Positions 1 through 6,538 of a stretch of 11,133 nt of DNA are shown one piece after another. Source of the DNA: Lachnospiraceae bacterium (lineage in GTDB: Bacteria > Bacillota > Clostridia > Lachnospirales > Lachnospiraceae). How positions within the stretch are numbered: position 1 is the first letter of the stretch; every line of letters begins with the position of its first letter. Below the pieces are notes generated by a model. That model was not told the DNA's origin and ran no database searches. It worked only from the letters and a program-made list of their open reading frames with translations. Location: assembly GCA_900753685.1 (NCBI GenBank), contig CAAEAB010000186.1:1-11133 (forward strand). Direction: 5' to 3'. A program made the position numbers and the translations under genes.

Positions 1-859
1 CCACCGGATGATTGCCGGCCATCAGAGCAATCAAAACCGCCGTATATCCGCAATTGGAAGAAATTCCTTCCAAAAGCTTTTTCTGAATCGCCAATACTTC
101 GACCACCCCGGCCAGGCCTGCCAGGCCTCCGCTCAGAAAGGCTGATATAACGATATTTTTCATAACAGAAATCCCGTTGCAGGCTGCCGCCCGCTTGTTA
201 AATCCAACGACCTTAATCTCATATCCGAGAGTCGTTTTCTCTAAGAGATACCATACGACCGCTACAGCTGCCAGTGCAATAATAAATCCCACATGAAGCC
301 GCGTCGGTGGCAGTATCTGCGCCAGCAGCACAGACTCGTCAATCTTCGCCGACTGAGGCACGCTTCCGGCCGGGTCCATCAAAAACGTCCGGACAGCCAG
401 TCCGATCAGGTTGATGGCTATGTAATTTAACATGATTGTTACAATAATTTCTGAGATACCGAATTTTGCCTTGAATACAGCGGCAATCAGCGCCCAGACA
501 CCTCCTGCCAGAAATCCGATGATAAGGGCCAGAATGAGCCGCAGGATTCCTGGAACACCCGGAAGACCAAGGGCCACCATGGCCGACGCAAGCGCGCCCA
601 TATAAAACTGTCCCTCGGCTCCAATATTGAAAAATCCGGTCCGAAAGGCCACCGCGCATCCAAGTCCTGTAAAGATCAGCGGCGTCGCTTTGACAAACAC
701 CTCGCAAAAGCCGTTTAAATTACCGAAAATACCTCGAAAGAAATTGCTATAAGCGTCCATCGGATTTGCGTTGGACATAACGATCAGGCCCGTACCTGCA
801 ATAATGGTGATCAGCGCGATAACAAGCGCCTGAACGATTTTTTGTTTTTTCCCCGTCAT
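1..859 (-). CDS. BMP-type (nucleoside-class) ABC transporter permease, partial
   Basis: Integral membrane subunit of an ABC importer, in the branched-chain/sugar/nucleoside permease superfamily (BPD_transp_2, YufP/NupP-like). The first 286 residues are in the window; the C-terminus lies beyond the left edge (the family is usually about 350 residues). Visible: a short cytoplasmic start (MTGKK), a hydrophobic helix at about 8-28, the family signature GFFNIGAEGQ at 75-84, further helices at about 87-100, 105-127, 137-157 and 189-205, and the cytoplasmic loop LGYEIKVVGFNKRAAACNGI at 211-230 that contacts the ATPase in this family. The start ATG shares its A with the TAA stop of the ATPase gene (TAATG), and a perfect AAAGGAGG lies 7 bases upstream, so the two are translationally coupled. 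A second permease gene is expected further left, outside the window. Family assignment is firm; the transported compound is inferred from the family and neighbours. Confidence 0.93.
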   Translation of the reverse strand, partial: MTGKKQKIVQALVIALITIIAGTGLIVMSNANPMDAYSNFFRGIFGNLNGFCEVFVKATPLIFTGLGCAVAFRTGFFNIGAEGQFYMGALASAMVALGLPGVPGILRLILALIIGFLAGGVWALIAAVFKAKFGISEIIVTIMLNYIAINLIGLAVRTFLMDPAGSVPQSAKIDESVLLAQILPPTRLHVGFIIALAAVAVVWYLLEKTTLGYEIKVVGFNKRAAACNGISVMKNIVISAFLSGGLAGLAGVVEVLAIQKKLLEGISSNCGYTAVLIALMAGNHPV

Positions 860-2376
860 TACATGGCCTCCTTTGTCATTCCGCCCATTAACAGGCCAAT
901 CTTTTGTACGTCAGCCTCGCCCCGGTTCAGCACGCCGACAATCCTGCCGCCAAACATAACCGCAATCCGGTCGGACAGCGCTAATATCTCTTCCAGATCT
1001 GCCGAGATCAACAAGACGCTCCTATCGGAATTCCGGACGTCCATCAGCGTCTGTCGCACAAACTCGGTAGCGCCGATATCCAATCCGCGAGTCGGCTGAT
1101 TTGCAATGACCAGTTTAGCGTCTTCTGTGACTTCTCTGGCGATAATGATCTTCTGCTGATTACCGCCGGATAAAAGCTTGACCACGGACTCCATACCCGT
1201 TGTCCCTGTGGTTTTAATCTGAAACTTTTCAATGGCACTCTTCGCCTGCGCTTCAATCGGTTTTTTATTAAATATCCCTTTTTTAGAAAAAGGCTCTTTG
1301 TCATAATTTTTCAGAAGCATGTTTTCCTTTAAAGTCATATCGATAACTAGACCGTCCGCATGGCGGTCGTCGGATATATAGGAAATTCCTTTCTCAAAAC
1401 GCTGCTTCACTGTCGCTTTCTGAATGCTCTCGTTCATAAAACAGATTTCTCCGGATGTATTCTTCCGAATGCCCGCGATCACCTCGGCCAGCTCCGTCTG
1501 TCCATTGCCGTCAACGCCGGCAATTCCCAATATCTCGCCCTTATTCACCGTCAGATTAATATTATCTAGTATGGCCTTTTCACCCTTCATGATGTTTACA
1601 TTTTTAAGCTCCAAAGCCACGCCGTTATCCGACTGCTCCTGTATTTCAAAATCCCCGTGCAGCTCCCGCCCGATCATATACATGGACAATTCCTTTGGAT
1701 TCGTCTCGGAAGTCGCCAGTTCCTTTACTTTCTTTCCATCTCTCAAAATCGTTACCCTGTCGCTGATCGCCATGATTTCACTCATGCGATGCGTAATGAT
1801 AATGACGGCGTAACCTTCGTTTTTCAATTTTCTCAGAACCTCGAAAAAGTCCTGGGTTTCCTTCGGCGTCAAGACGCCCGTCGGCTCGTCCAGAATGAGC
1901 AGATCCACATTCCGATATAAAGCCTTCAAAATTTCTACTCTCTGCTGCTCGCCCACAGATAAATCCCGGATTCTTGCATCCGGCCTCACCCGAAGTCCAT
2001 ATTTTTCAGCCAGTTCAATAATACTCTTTCTGGCGTCCATTTTTGAAAGGAAAAGGCCGTCCTGCTTCAGTCCGAGAATAATATTCTCTAACACTGTCAT
2101 TTTCTGAACAAGCGAAAAATGCTGATGCACCATACCTATTCCCTGATCAATCGCTTCTCTTGGAGAATCAAATACAACTTTTTTATCTTTCCAGTAAATT
2201 TCTCCGGTATCCGCCGTATAAATACCAAATAAAATATTCATCAGCGTCGTCTTTCCAGCCCCGTTTTCGCCGAGCAGCGCATGTATTTCTCCTTTTTCCA
2301 CAGATAAATCAATATTTTCATTCGCATACACGCCGGAAAAAGCCTTGCTGATATGTTTCATCTCTAAGATTGCCAT
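859..2376 (-). CDS. ABC transporter ATP-binding protein, two fused nucleotide-binding domains (BMP/nucleoside type)
   Basis: Cytoplasmic ATPase that powers the importer; 505 residues, the normal length for the fused two-domain class (YufO/NupO, RbsA-like). Domain 1 (about 3-240) is complete: Walker A GENGAGKTT 36-44, Q-loop near Q85, signature LSVGEQQR 139-146, Walker B LLILDEP 159-165, H-loop H196. Domain 2 (about 255-500) is degenerate: GVDGNGQTE at 287-295 has no Walker A lysine, the Walker B segment reads VIANQP (Gln where the catalytic Glu would be), and the H-loop position is Asp (LISAD, 456-460), while the signature LSGGNQQK 402-409 is intact. One intact and one degenerate site is normal for this class, not a sign of decay. 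The start is supported by GAAGGAGAAGG just upstream. It follows the binding-protein gene after 96 bases containing a hairpin, and overlaps the permease start by one base. Confidence 0.95.
   Translation of the reverse strand: MAILEMKHISKAFSGVYANENIDLSVEKGEIHALLGENGAGKTTLMNILFGIYTADTGEIYWKDKKVVFDSPREAIDQGIGMVHQHFSLVQKMTVLENIILGLKQDGLFLSKMDARKSIIELAEKYGLRVRPDARIRDLSVGEQQRVEILKALYRNVDLLILDEPTGVLTPKETQDFFEVLRKLKNEGYAVIIITHRMSEIMAISDRVTILRDGKKVKELATSETNPKELSMYMIGRELHGDFEIQEQSDNGVALELKNVNIMKGEKAILDNINLTVNKGEILGIAGVDGNGQTELAEVIAGIRKNTSGEICFMNESIQKATVKQRFEKGISYISDDRHADGLVIDMTLKENMLLKNYDKEPFSKKGIFNKKPIEAQAKSAIEKFQIKTTGTTGMESVVKLLSGGNQQKIIIAREVTEDAKLVIANQPTRGLDIGATEFVRQTLMDVRNSDRSVLLISADLEEILALSDRIAVMFGGRIVGVLNRGEADVQKIGLLMGGMTKEAM
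867..874 (-). promoter_or_regulatory. Ribosome binding site of the permease, inside the ATPase gene
   Basis: AAAGGAGG lies within the last codons of the ATPase gene, where it also encodes part of the C-terminal KEAM. It is 7 bases from the permease ATG at 859. This site decides the permease start and indicates termination-reinitiation coupling across the TAATG overlap. Confidence 0.85.
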
Positions 2377-2413
2377 AATCCTTCTCCTTCAACGTCTTCA
2401 ATTAACCAGACAT

Positions 2414-2443
2414 GGGACGTCCCGACCAAAGCCAGTACGTCCC
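2414..2443 (-). repeat. Intercistronic inverted repeat between binding-protein and ATPase genes
   Basis: GGGACGT (2414-2420) and ACGTCCC (2437-2443) form a perfect 7-bp stem with a 16-base loop. The first arm is also part of a 10-bp palindrome, GGGACGTCCC (2414-2423), so two alternative pairings are possible. On the minus-strand mRNA no U-run follows, so it does not read as a classical terminator for this operon; T-runs follow only in the plus direction, where no gene is present. Stem-loops after a binding-protein cistron often stabilise or partly attenuate the message; that role here is inference. Confidence 0.6.
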
Positions 2444-2472
2444 TTTTTGTCTGTTTTTATATCTTTTTAGAA

Positions 2473-3552
2473 TTAGTTTCTAATATTTTCATCCAGCGGT
2501 ACAACAAATTCACCGGATTTAATCGCTTCAATCTTCTCGTCGATCATCGTGCGAACGTCTTCAGGGATAACGCTTTCCATATCATAGTATGGAGCCATCT
2601 CAACAACGCCCTCTGCCATTCCCAGATACTTCACTTCGCCTTTGAATGTTCCGTTCACAACGTCCAGATAAGCGGATTCAATAACTAACGGCACATTGTA
2701 CATGGAAGATGTAAGTACAGTTTCCGGAGCGAGTTCATGCTGGTCATAGGAATCGCCTGTCGCATAGATACCGGCTTCCTGGGCTGCCGCAATCGCGCCG
2801 TTACCGCATTCATTTGCATCATGGGCAATAAAGTCAACGCCACTGTCGATCATCGCCTGAGCCGCTTCTTTTGCCAGAGCTGTATCTGTGAAGCTGCCTG
2901 TCCATGCCGTCTGTACTTCGATATCCGGGTTAATCGATTTTGCGCCGTCCTCAAAACCATTCATGATCTTGATGAGGGAAGCGCCTTCGATCGGTCCGAT
3001 GAATCCAATCTTATTGGATTTTGTCATGCTTGCCGCAAGCATACCTTCAATATAACCGCCCTGTTCGCAGCTCATAACATAAGAAGCCACATTGTCAGAG
3101 GCTGCGGCTGCTTCTGTACAGATAAATGTCGTATCTGGATACTGAGCGCCGACTTCGAGGGCCGGATCACCAAACTGGAAACCATGTCCGATAACGATAT
3201 CGTAACCGTTTGCCGCATAATCTGTGAATGCTGCGGCCATATCTGCCGCCTGAAGATTTTCTGTATAAGCGATTTCAGCGCCATACTTTTCTTCAAGTAA
3301 CTGAAGACCTTCATAAGCGGACTGGCAGAATCCCATATCGTTTACCGCACCGGTTACGCACAGGGCAACCTTCAGGCTCTCGCCATCTGCTGCGGCCGTC
3401 GTTTCGCCGCCTGTCTCTGCAGTTGTTTCTGCACCTGTCTCCGCAGTTGTTTCTGCACTCGTCTCTGCTTTTGTTTCCTTTGTGCCGCCGCATGCTGTCA
3501 GCATGGAAACAGCCAGTGTCAGGCTCAATGCCATTGCCACAAGTTTTTTCAT
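2473..3552 (-). CDS. BMP-family ABC transporter substrate-binding lipoprotein
   Basis: Extracytoplasmic ligand-binding protein of the importer, 359 residues, of the BMP/PnrA (TmpC) family whose characterised members bind purine nucleosides. Residues 1-20 are a signal peptide and LTAC at 18-21 is a lipobox, so the mature protein is lipid-anchored at Cys21. Residues 25-53 are a Thr/Glu/Ala-rich tether made of imperfect 8-residue repeats. The binding fold starts near residue 58 with VALCVTGAVNDMGFCQSAYEGL-type family sequence; other family segments are GFIGPIEGA and, near the C-terminal half, GDSYDQHELAPETVLTSS. Many BMP proteins read VLTSxxK at that last position; here it is VLTSSMYN with no lysine, which may mean a different ligand. 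The start is set by AAAGGAG 8-9 bases upstream. It lies 63 bases after the amidohydrolase and before the ATPase, so it is probably in the same operon. The family is certain; the ligand is not. Confidence 0.94.
   Translation of the reverse strand: MKKLVAMALSLTLAVSMLTACGGTKETKAETSAETTAETGAETTAETGGETTAAADGESLKVALCVTGAVNDMGFCQSAYEGLQLLEEKYGAEIAYTENLQAADMAAAFTDYAANGYDIVIGHGFQFGDPALEVGAQYPDTTFICTEAAAASDNVASYVMSCEQGGYIEGMLAASMTKSNKIGFIGPIEGASLIKIMNGFEDGAKSINPDIEVQTAWTGSFTDTALAKEAAQAMIDSGVDFIAHDANECGNGAIAAAQEAGIYATGDSYDQHELAPETVLTSSMYNVPLVIESAYLDVVNGTFKGEVKYLGMAEGVVEMAPYYDMESVIPEDVRTMIDEKIEAIKSGEFVVPLDENIRN
3395..3477 (-). repeat. 24-bp imperfect tandem repeat encoding the lipoprotein tether
   Basis: Three 24-base units (3395-3418, 3419-3442, 3443-3466) plus a partial fourth (3467-3477). 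Units two and three differ at only three positions. They encode an 8-residue period of the AETTAETG kind, directly after the lipidated cysteine. Unit length is a multiple of three, so copy-number change would lengthen or shorten the tether without a frameshift. Confidence 0.75.
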
Positions 3553-3590
3553 TGTTTCAATCTCCTTTACCCTTTTAGTGATTACTTCAT

Positions 3591-3612
3591 TTTATATTAA
3601 TGTAAATATAAA
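3591..3612. repeat. AT-only inverted repeat before the binding-protein gene
   Basis: TTTATATT (3591-3598) and AATATAAA (3605-3612) are perfect 8-bp arms around a 6-base centre, in the 63-base gap between the amidohydrolase stop and the binding-protein start. On the minus strand it contains TATAAAAT-like sequence that could serve as a -10, but I find no good -35. It could be a weak internal promoter, a protein-binding dyad or simply AT-rich spacer. Confidence 0.4.
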
Positions 3613-3615
3613 TGA

Positions 3616-4983
3616 CTATTTAGAAGACATCGGATAAACTACCGGAAAACGATTCGGAAGTTCAATACCGGCGCGGGAACGAATGGCTGCCGCATGTTCT
3701 TTGGCTGCCGCCAGCACCTCTTCCTCATCTAAAGAAAGAACGATGCGGTCTTTCATCAGCCATTTACCGTCGCACATGGTGCTTTCCACATTGGATGAAT
3801 GCATGGAAGATACCAGATTAGCCACCGGATCATGCAGCGGCAGCATACCGGCCGAATCCGGATTAATAACGATCAAATCGGCTTTTTTGCCAACCTCAAG
3901 AGAGCCGTAAAGCTCCTCGTCCATCAGGGCTTTTGCGCCGTTGATGGTCGCCATGCGCAGGATTTCCTGGGCCTTCACAACGTCTGGCTCCAGACGCCAT
4001 CCCTTGTGAATGAGGGATGTCAGATACATTTCATCGACCATATCCATACGGTTGTTGGAAGGCGCGCCGTCGGTACCAATCGTTACACAGATGCCCTCGC
4101 GAAGCATCCGTGGTACCTTTGCAAAACCAAGAACACGCATTGCCGCAGCCGGATTGTGAGAAACCTTTACCTGATGGTCGCGGAACATCTCAACTTCCTC
4201 GTTTGTCAGCCATACGGTATGCACGGCAAGAAAGTTTTTATCCAGAACACCCAACCTATTCAGATGAGTAACGGTCCATTCGCCTCTGGTAGCCTGCATA
4301 TATTCCACTTCATCTTTAACTTCGGCCACGTGCATATGAACGCCCACATTGTATTTATCCGCCAGCTCCTTCGAGCGGACGATCAGCTCGTCGGTACAGT
4401 TGAAAATAGTTCTCAGACCAAACCATACCTGAACGCGGCCGTCATGGGTATTATGAAATTTCTTTAAATCTTCCTCCTGCTTATCCAGCTCTTCCTCCGT
4501 TGTTTTCTGCCATACTTTCGGAAGGCCCTCGCCGCAGTCCATAACGGATTTTGCCAGCTTTGCACGGACGCCGGCTTGCGCCACGCCTCGAACCATGCCG
4601 GAAACATGCTGTCCGCCTGGCTCGGCAAAGGCTGTACAGCCGCATTTAATCTGTTCAAGACAACAGGCCAAGGTGGAAACATAGGAATCTTCTTCTGTCA
4701 TATTGCTTTCATATGGCCAAATGCGGTCATGCAGCCATGTCAGCAGATTCACGTCGTCCCCCAATCCCCGTCCAAGCTGCTGCGACGTATGTACATGGGT
4801 ATTGACAAGGCCGGGCATAATAATCTTGCCTTTACAGTCAATAACCTCATCCACATCCTCCTTTAATTCAAAATGTCCGATTTTACTGATTTTGTCGTCC
4901 TCCACAAGAACGCTGCCCTCAGAGTACACTTCTTCGTTGGCGTTCATAGTAACAACAAGCGCATTTTTCAACAATGTTTTCAT
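3616..4983 (-). CDS. Amidohydrolase-superfamily deaminase (SAH/MTA deaminase-AtzA/TrzN type)
   Basis: Cytoplasmic metal-dependent hydrolase, 455 residues, somewhat longer than typical S-adenosylhomocysteine/methylthioadenosine deaminases. A small beta sandwich (about 1-55 and the C-terminus) flanks a TIM barrel. Metal and catalytic residues are present: NTHVHT (H63, H65), HMHVAE (H218, catalytic E221), AVHTVW (H255) and GTDGAPSNN (D305). The WLHDRIWPYE segment (83-92) and SHNPAAAMR (275-283) fit the same subfamily. In the Thermotoga enzyme TM0936 two arginines bind the SAH carboxylate; my by-eye alignment places lysine at the first (K145, in AKLAKS) and a rearranged, longer loop (151-170) at the second, so SAH itself may not be the substrate. 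First gene of the operon behind a near-perfect sigma-A promoter, with a GAGGAG ribosome binding site about 13 bases from the ATG. The context suggests it deaminates the compound imported by the transporter. Superfamily sure; substrate open. Confidence 0.9.
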   Translation of the reverse strand: MKTLLKNALVVTMNANEEVYSEGSVLVEDDKISKIGHFELKEDVDEVIDCKGKIIMPGLVNTHVHTSQQLGRGLGDDVNLLTWLHDRIWPYESNMTEEDSYVSTLACCLEQIKCGCTAFAEPGGQHVSGMVRGVAQAGVRAKLAKSVMDCGEGLPKVWQKTTEEELDKQEEDLKKFHNTHDGRVQVWFGLRTIFNCTDELIVRSKELADKYNVGVHMHVAEVKDEVEYMQATRGEWTVTHLNRLGVLDKNFLAVHTVWLTNEEVEMFRDHQVKVSHNPAAAMRVLGFAKVPRMLREGICVTIGTDGAPSNNRMDMVDEMYLTSLIHKGWRLEPDVVKAQEILRMATINGAKALMDEELYGSLEVGKKADLIVINPDSAGMLPLHDPVANLVSSMHSSNVESTMCDGKWLMKDRIVLSLDEEEVLAAAKEHAAAIRSRAGIELPNRFPVVYPMSSK

Positions 4984-5017
4984 AGAAATATACCATCTCC
5001 TCTGCTAAACTGCGTTC

Positions 5018-5046
5018 ATTATAACGAATTGTGTTCGTTTTGTCAA
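5018..5046 (-). promoter_or_regulatory. Sigma-A promoter of the amidohydrolase-transporter operon
   Basis: On the minus strand: TTGACA (5046-5041), a 17-base spacer, TATAAT (5023-5018). Both hexamers match the consensus exactly. Predicted transcription start is near 5011, giving a leader of only about 28 bases, too short for a riboswitch. Such a strong promoter would be expected to need repression, and the spacer contains a dyad. Confidence 0.9.
5023..5039. promoter_or_regulatory. Candidate operator for the XRE-cupin regulator
   Basis: Perfect dyad AACGAA (5023-5028), TTGTG centre, TTCGTT (5034-5039), lying exactly between the -35 and -10 of the operon promoter. A dimeric helix-turn-helix protein bound here would block RNA polymerase. 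A related half site, GACGAA followed by ATT, lies at 5083-5091 and overlaps the -35 of the regulator's own promoter, which would fit autoregulation. The dyad is seen; its binding partner is inferred from the adjacent divergent regulator gene. Confidence 0.65.
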
Positions 5047-5080
5047 TCGCCCTTATGTTGAAAAAAGTTGAAATTTGTAT

Positions 5081-5109
5081 TTGACGAAATTCTGTTTTTT
5101 CTATATAAT
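5081..5109 (+). promoter_or_regulatory. Sigma-A promoter of the XRE-cupin regulator
   Basis: TTGACG (5081-5086), a 17-base spacer, TATAAT (5104-5109). The predicted start of transcription near 5116 leaves a leader of about 19 bases that holds AAAGGAGG (5121-5128), 6 bases from the ATG at 5135. This rules out the longer reading frame that begins at 5075, since that start would lie upstream of the transcription start. Confidence 0.88.
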
Positions 5110-5134
5110 ACCAAATCAGAAAAGGAGGCGCCTC

Positions 5135-5704
5135 ATGTCCGATATTGATTTAAACAAAATTGGAAATATATTAAGAAACCGACGTATCGAAAAGAATCTG
5201 TCTATTCGGGATTTGTCCGCCCGTTCGGATGTGGCGGCAAGTACCATCAGCCAAATTGAAACAGGGAAAACCTCCCCCAATCTGCTTACGCTGAAATCTT
5301 TGTGCAACGCTCTGGACCTTCCGGTCTTTTCACTCTTCATAGACGATGAAATAACAAACGTTCGCCTTGTCCGTCATAACGAACAGCAGACATTTATCCG
5401 AAATATCAGCAACGGCAAGGCCCTCGTCGAATCATTGATCACTCAGGGAAGAAATGAAATGTGGGGCGCCATCATCGATATTCCCGCCCATTCCGATTCG
5501 GGCACCTTTGCCCACCATGGCGGCGAAGAACTCGTCTTTATGCTGGAAGGATGTATTCGTTTTGAACTTGAAAATTATCAGGTCTACACGTTGGAAAAAT
5601 ACGACACCCTGTACTATCCGAATTATGTGGGCCATCGCTGGACAAACAGCTCCGATGCGGACGCAAAAATGCTCATTATTTCCACATCGCCTTATAAATT
5701 TTAA
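5135..5704 (+). CDS. XRE-family transcriptional regulator with C-terminal cupin sensor domain
   Basis: DNA-binding regulator of 189 residues. Residues about 9-65 are a lambda-repressor-like helix-turn-helix, with SIRDLSARSDVAASTISQIE (23-42) spanning the two recognition helices and the typical GKTSPNLLTLKSLCNAL after it. Residues about 110-186 are a small double-stranded beta-helix (cupin_2): HHGGEE (127-132) and VGHRW (165-169) supply the usual His/Glu/His metal or ligand contacts. Proteins of this build (SutR/PuuR-like) generally sense a small metabolite through the cupin. It is transcribed divergently from the operon, and the intervening 151 bases hold both promoters and a dyad, so it most likely represses the operon and possibly itself. 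The start at 5135 was chosen because of AAAGGAGG 6 bases upstream and the promoter position. It ends in a strong shared terminator. The effector is unknown; the transported or deaminated compound is the natural guess. Confidence 0.92.
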   Translation: MSDIDLNKIGNILRNRRIEKNLSIRDLSARSDVAASTISQIETGKTSPNLLTLKSLCNALDLPVFSLFIDDEITNVRLVRHNEQQTFIRNISNGKALVESLITQGRNEMWGAIIDIPAHSDSGTFAHHGGEELVFMLEGCIRFELENYQVYTLEKYDTLYYPNYVGHRWTNSSDADAKMLIISTSPYKF

Positions 5705-5757
5705 AAAAGGAAAACCATCGGCTCAGGTATCTGTCCGAATGGTTTTCCTTTTAATTT
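5703..5757. terminator. Bidirectional rho-independent terminator
   Basis: A perfect 14-bp stem, AAAAGGAAAACCAT (5705-5718) with ATGGTTTTCCTTTT (5739-5752), extends by CGG/CCG past a single bulged A, with a loop of about 13 bases. T-rich sequence follows on both strands (TTTTAATTT on plus, TTTTTTAAAATTT on minus). It overlaps the regulator stop codon and lies 9 bases before the stop of the convergent AIM24 gene, so it terminates both. Confidence 0.9.
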
Positions 5758-5765
5758 ACGCCTGT

Positions 5766-6449
5766 TTACTTACCCGACGTCGGTATATAAGGAATGATTT
5801 TACTTGCCAGCTCCGCAGGCGTCATCGTCTGAAGCCATACTTTTCCCGGTCCTTCGAGAACCGTCAGAAAAAGGCCTTCACCGCCGAAGAAAATATTTGA
5901 AAATCCCTTCACCATCTCGACAGAGTATTTCACTCTTTCTTCAAAATAAGCCACGTTACCTGAATCAATTTTCATCCGCTGACCCGGAGCCAATTCATAC
6001 TCACACACAGTTCCATCCAATTCGAGAAATGCCATCCCACTTCCGGAAAGACGCTGAAGGACAAAACCCTCTCCGCCAAACATACCGCTGGATATTTTCT
6101 TAGTCAACACCGCGTCCAGTTCCACGCTATGTTGAGCGCAGAGAAACGCGCCCTTCTGTGCAATATATGTATTCCCAGGCGAAATCTCCAACGCATGAAT
6201 CTCTCCAGGCATCGATGACGCCATGGTAATCTCCTGTTCATCCCGTTCCGCCGTGTACGTTGCCATAAAAAGAGAATCTCCCGAAAACATCCGGCCCAAA
6301 CCTTTCATCAACCCGCCATGGGTATTTGTCGTCATGGAAATACTGTCCGTCATCCAGCTCATACCTCCGGATTGGGTATAGACGCTCTCTCCCCGATTCA
6401 TCCGGATTGATACAGCCGGAAATGGATGACCAAATACTTTGTACTGCAT
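5766..6449 (-). CDS. AIM24/TIGR00266 family protein (formerly DUF124)
   Basis: 227 residues, standard length for the TIGR00266/AIM24 family, whose bacterial members have no established biochemical role; the fold is a beta-rich, TRAP-like arrangement. Family features seen: an N-terminal strand pair with SGGMSWMTDSI (27-37), glycine-rich turns such as GGLMKGLGRMFSGDSLF (45-61), SSGMFGGEGF (119-128) and FFGGEGLFLTVLEGPGKVWLQT-type sequence (187-208), which recur as pseudo-repeats. There is no signal peptide or membrane helix, so it should be cytoplasmic. The start is supported by GGGAGG 7 bases upstream. It follows the DUF6128-like gene after 89 bases containing a possible extended -10 promoter, and ends at the shared terminator. 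No function can be inferred from the neighbours. Confidence 0.9.
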   Translation of the reverse strand: MQYKVFGHPFPAVSIRMNRGESVYTQSGGMSWMTDSISMTTNTHGGLMKGLGRMFSGDSLFMATYTAERDEQEITMASSMPGEIHALEISPGNTYIAQKGAFLCAQHSVELDAVLTKKISSGMFGGEGFVLQRLSGSGMAFLELDGTVCEYELAPGQRMKIDSGNVAYFEERVKYSVEMVKGFSNIFFGGEGLFLTVLEGPGKVWLQTMTPAELASKIIPYIPTSGK

Positions 6450-6477
6450 ATAGAACCTCCCACTACATTTTTTCTTT

Positions 6478-6486
6478 AGTATATCA
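6478..6486 (-). promoter_or_regulatory. Possible extended -10 promoter of the AIM24 gene
   Basis: On the minus strand TG-A-TATACT (6486-6478) is an extended -10 element, placed 28 bases before the ATG. The -35 region is only T-rich (TTTTTT at 17-base spacing). Moderate support; readthrough from the upstream gene is an alternative, because I see no clear terminator after that gene. Confidence 0.5.
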
Positions 6487-6538
6487 TAATACTGCCCGTA
6501 AAAAAACTTAATATTTCCTTTCTCAAAAAATCTTTCTG

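Noticed and set aside
859..2376. Degenerate second nucleotide-binding domain as a sign of a decaying ATPase
   Set aside because: Loss of the second Walker A lysine and catalytic glutamate is usual in this fused importer class; the first site and both signature motifs are intact.
4984..5017. Purine or other riboswitch in the leader of the deaminase-transporter operon
   Set aside because: The predicted leader is only about 28 bases, too short for any known aptamer, and the upstream sequence is fully used by the promoter and dyad.
5075..5134. Longer N-terminus for the XRE-cupin regulator starting at 5075
   Set aside because: That start lies upstream of the -10 element and predicted transcription start; the ATG at 5135 has AAAGGAGG at ideal spacing and begins right before the helix-turn-helix domain.
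5341..5400. CGTTCG and AACGAAC motifs inside the regulator gene as extra operator sites
   Set aside because: They are imperfect, widely spaced and lie in well-conserved coding sequence; likely chance.
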